A stretch of 8,268 nucleotides of DNA, taken from contig JAGVCD010000020.1 of NCBI GenBank assembly GCA_020059425.1, positions 1-8,268 on the forward strand. Reading direction: 5' to 3'. Shown in pieces: positions 6,687 through 8,268 of this stretch. The notes under the pieces were generated by a model, which worked only from the letters and a program-made list of their open reading frames with translations, was not told the DNA's origin and did not search any database. The position numbers and the translations under genes were made by a program. Within the stretch, counting starts at the first letter, position 1. Every line of letters starts with the position of its first letter. The stretch comes from Chamaesiphon sp. GTDB lineage: Bacteria > Cyanobacteriota > Cyanobacteriia > Cyanobacteriales > Chamaesiphonaceae.

Positions 6687-7382
6687 TTAAATGGAGTAGC
6701 CCCGTTCTTGCAAAGCGGCCTGTAGTTTTGCTCGTCCTGCACCCTTAATCACGCAACCATGACTAACTACAATATTTTCAAAATCGTAGGAAAATAATGT
6801 AGTTAGGGAATTTTTGAAAGCTGCTGGGTCAGTGATAAATTTAATGAGGACTTTGCTGACGGCGAAGCGTTTATAGGTGCCGAAGAGGTTGTAGAGCAGC
6901 CAACCACCGAAACCGGGGTTGTCTAACATGTTGAAGCAAAGGTCGGTGACAAAGAGGGTTTTGGATTGTTGATGAAAAAAGACGAATTCGTTGAGTTTGG
7001 GCATTCCGGCAATATGAATGGCGGCAAATTCTGGTTGGTGGGGCCAAGTTTTTTCATCCAAGAAGTTTTCCCAGGGGATATCTTTGATTTTTTCGCTGCA
7101 GCCTTTGGTTCCCCAGAGTTTTGCGGTGGGGCACATGGCGATAGCATTTTTGATGCCGAGGTGATGAAAAAGGTTGGGAGCTACGATGTCGGTAACATTT
7201 CCTATGCTCTGGAATTCAGCGGGGGTTAGAAACGGATGGGGTGAGAGCAGGATTTTGCCGGTGGAGGTGCTAATCAGGGAGGTGGTGAGGGGCAATTTCA
7301 CCAAGGGCATGTTGAGGATGCTGTTAAACAGTTGAATGTCCGCTGAGTCAATGGTTGGGGACAGGTTGGTAACTGTTTCCAT
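6687..7382 (-). CDS. DUF4336 family protein, metallo-beta-lactamase-like fold
   Basis: The protein has 231 residues, is soluble, and shows no signal peptide or transmembrane segment. The assignment rests on the motif order of the DUF4336 family: a strand pair with LISTSTGKILLSPHPFLTP (about 36-54) and IVAPNLFHHLGIKNA (66-80). Then come PEFAAIHIAGMPKLNEFVFFH (117-137), KTLFVTDLCFN (141-151) and FENIVVSHGCVIKGAGRAKL (201-220). The layout resembles the metallo-beta-lactamase fold, but the classical HxHxD motif is absent. H73, H74, D147 and H208 are the obvious candidates for a modified metal site. Its biochemical role is unknown. The start is well supported by AGGAG six bases before the ATG (7389-7393), the best ribosome binding site in the window. 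It converges on menA and diverges from the next gene, so it is a single-gene unit. The surrounding 1.2 kb contains no CGATCG core, unlike the rest of the window. Confidence 0.82.
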   Translation of the reverse strand: METVTNLSPTIDSADIQLFNSILNMPLVKLPLTTSLISTSTGKILLSPHPFLTPAEFQSIGNVTDIVAPNLFHHLGIKNAIAMCPTAKLWGTKGCSEKIKDIPWENFLDEKTWPHQPEFAAIHIAGMPKLNEFVFFHQQSKTLFVTDLCFNMLDNPGFGGWLLYNLFGTYKRFAVSKVLIKFITDPAAFKNSLTTLFSYDFENIVVSHGCVIKGAGRAKLQAALQERGYSI

Positions 7383-7423
7383 GGTTTGCTCCTGGCTACG
7401 CTTTCTTAGTTGCTTTGTTCTGT

Positions 7424-7429
7424 ATTGTA
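7424..7429 (-). promoter_or_regulatory. Candidate -10 box of the DUF4336 gene
   Basis: On the minus strand TACAAT matches the TATAAT consensus at five of six positions. It lies 41 bases before the ATG, which would give a leader of about 35 bases containing AGGAG. No good -35 box is seen 16-18 bases upstream, so this would be a -10-dependent promoter. The rest of 7383-7573, shared with the divergent right-hand gene, holds a similar TACAAT on the plus strand at 7481-7486 and no open reading frame of note. Confidence 0.3.
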
Positions 7430-7470
7430 TGCTGTGGTGGAGCTGGTTCGATACCTACGGTTAGCAAAGT

Positions 7471-7481
7471 TATCGCCTTCT
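7471..7481 (+). repeat. 11-bp direct repeat, right copy (TATCGCCTTCT)
   Basis: This is the second copy of the sequence at 6596-6606. The shorter GTTATCGCC, spanning the start of this copy at 7469-7477, recurs at 7565-7573 directly before the ATG of the right-hand gene, so the TATCGCC core occurs three times around here. Confidence 0.4.
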
Positions 7482-7573
7482 ACAATATCAAAATGCTGAG
7501 CAGACTGGCTAAAATGGATGAATAAATACTTTTAGTTGAATTCCTCAAATTAATAAAACTAGTCGTTATCGCC

Positions 7574-8268
7574 ATGTTTTCATCCTATTCATCTCCCCTT
7601 ATATCTATGTTGTGGCAGAGTCAGCAAAAAGAACAACAGCCGTTTTCGTTGGAAAAATATGGTGATTTATTGCGATCGCAATCGATTACCGATAAAAGTC
7701 CGGGGTCGATCCTGAGCGACTTTCAGGCCATGCTGAATTTCCTCCAAGAGCAAGAAATAGCGGTGAGTGGAGTTCACCAGCTTTTGCAGCTTAAGTATTT
7801 GCCAAACTTAAATAAGAGACTCAGTTCTCCGATGGATATTCGCCTCCAGCGAGCAGCGCACAAGTCTTATGCCTATATTCATGGGCTGTATCTATTGCTG
7901 CGGACATTGGGCATTGCGCAGATTATGCCCCAAGGAAAAAACCAGGTTTTGACGATCGATCAGAATATTTTGCTAGCCTGGAATCAGTTGAATCCTACTG
8001 AGCAATACTTCACTCTGCTCGAAACTTGGCTAATATTTGCGGATGAGGCGGTGATTGGTGAACATGCTGGTGCGCCGAATCACTCGCTCTATAAAGTAAT
8101 GTTGTTTTGGACGCGCACCGCAGATATTATCAAATTTCCTAGTTATCGAGATCAGCAGGAGATGATGCGGCTGCCGGGATTCCATAACATAGCGTTGCTG
8201 GAGTTGTTTGGCCTGGTATCGCTTCAGTCTGTGTCGCCAGAGACTGGTCAGGGCTGGCGAATCAAGAA
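7574..8268 (+). CDS. N-terminal part of a protein resembling the pRiA4b ORF-3-like family, cut by the window edge
   Basis: The frame is open from the ATG at 7574 to the last base, giving 231 residues with no stop. The N-terminal 45 residues are polar and variable. Then comes a conserved-looking block: LSDFQAMLNFLQEQEIAVSG (47-66), LQLKYLPNLNKRLSSPMD (71-88), HKSYAYIHGLYLLLRTLGI (96-114) and LAWNQLNPTEQYFTLLETWL (134-153). It ends with NIALLELFGLVSL (205-217). This arrangement reminds me of the N-terminal region of longer proteins annotated as plasmid pRiA4b ORF-3 family, where the named domain comes near the C-terminus. That domain would lie outside the window, so the assignment is tentative. 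The function of the family is unknown. There is no Shine-Dalgarno sequence before this ATG or before the in-frame ATG at 7607. It is transcribed away from the DUF4336 gene. Confidence 0.6.
   Translation, partial: MFSSYSSPLISMLWQSQQKEQQPFSLEKYGDLLRSQSITDKSPGSILSDFQAMLNFLQEQEIAVSGVHQLLQLKYLPNLNKRLSSPMDIRLQRAAHKSYAYIHGLYLLLRTLGIAQIMPQGKNQVLTIDQNILLAWNQLNPTEQYFTLLETWLIFADEAVIGEHAGAPNHSLYKVMLFWTRTADIIKFPSYRDQQEMMRLPGFHNIALLELFGLVSLQSVSPETGQGWRIK
7672..7679. repeat. HIP1 octamer GCGATCGC (in the right-hand gene)
   Basis: This is the second complete HIP1 octamer in the window. It ends a stretch of about 1.2 kb without any CGATCG core. Confidence 0.85.

Noticed and set aside
6966..7229. Plus-strand open frame opposite the DUF4336 gene
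   Set aside because: It is antisense to a gene with clear family motifs and a strong ribosome binding site, and its translation shows no recognisable domain.
1..8268. Defence island, biosynthetic cluster, CRISPR, tRNA or insertion sequence
   Set aside because: Reading both strands showed no repeat-spacer pattern, no transposase or integrase motifs and no recognisable RNA gene. The genes are mostly housekeeping.

Overview
The window is ordinary chromosomal DNA of a cyanobacterium. The evidence is a phylloquinone pair (isochorismate synthase and a MenA-type phytyltransferase with cyanobacterial motifs) and a primase with cyanobacterial-style motifs. In addition, the palindrome CGATCG, the core of the cyanobacterial HIP1 element, occurs about 27 times by my count, where roughly two are expected by chance. 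The genus cannot be resolved from the sequence alone.

Layout, left to right. (1) 1-1908 (+) is dnaG, cut by the left edge inside its zinc-binding domain. (2) 1991-2317 (+) is a short VOC/glyoxalase-like protein with a good ribosome binding site. (3) 2318-5471 (-) is a probable three-gene leftward operon in the order menF, a protein with three tandem YbjQ domains, and a conserved protein of unknown function. Its last stop codon directly abuts the stop codon of the VOC-like gene, with no base between them. (4) 5472-5670 is the shared upstream region of menF and menA; it carries a perfect 13-bp palindrome close to menA. (5) 5671-6582 (+) is menA. (6) 6583-6686 is a convergent gap with a hairpin. 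(7) 6687-7382 (-) is a DUF4336 protein with a strong Shine-Dalgarno sequence. (8) 7383-7573 is a divergent intergenic region. (9) 7574 to the right edge (+) is the N-terminal part of a protein resembling the pRiA4b ORF-3-like family.

How the genes work together. MenF makes isochorismate, the entry into naphthoquinone synthesis, and MenA attaches the prenyl chain to DHNA near the end. Divergent transcription from one 199-bp region would let both be co-regulated for phylloquinone supply to photosystem I. No other men gene lies in the window. The YbjQ-repeat and 181-aa proteins share the menF strand with short gaps, so co-transcription is likely, but a shared function is not shown. DnaG, DUF4336 and the right-hand partial gene have no evident link to the quinone genes.

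I found no mobile element, CRISPR array, tRNA or rRNA, and nothing that clearly forms a new multi-gene system. The points most worth a second look are the triple YbjQ protein behind menF, the palindrome before menA, and the DUF4336 segment, which lacks CGATCG and is bracketed by an 11-bp repeat.
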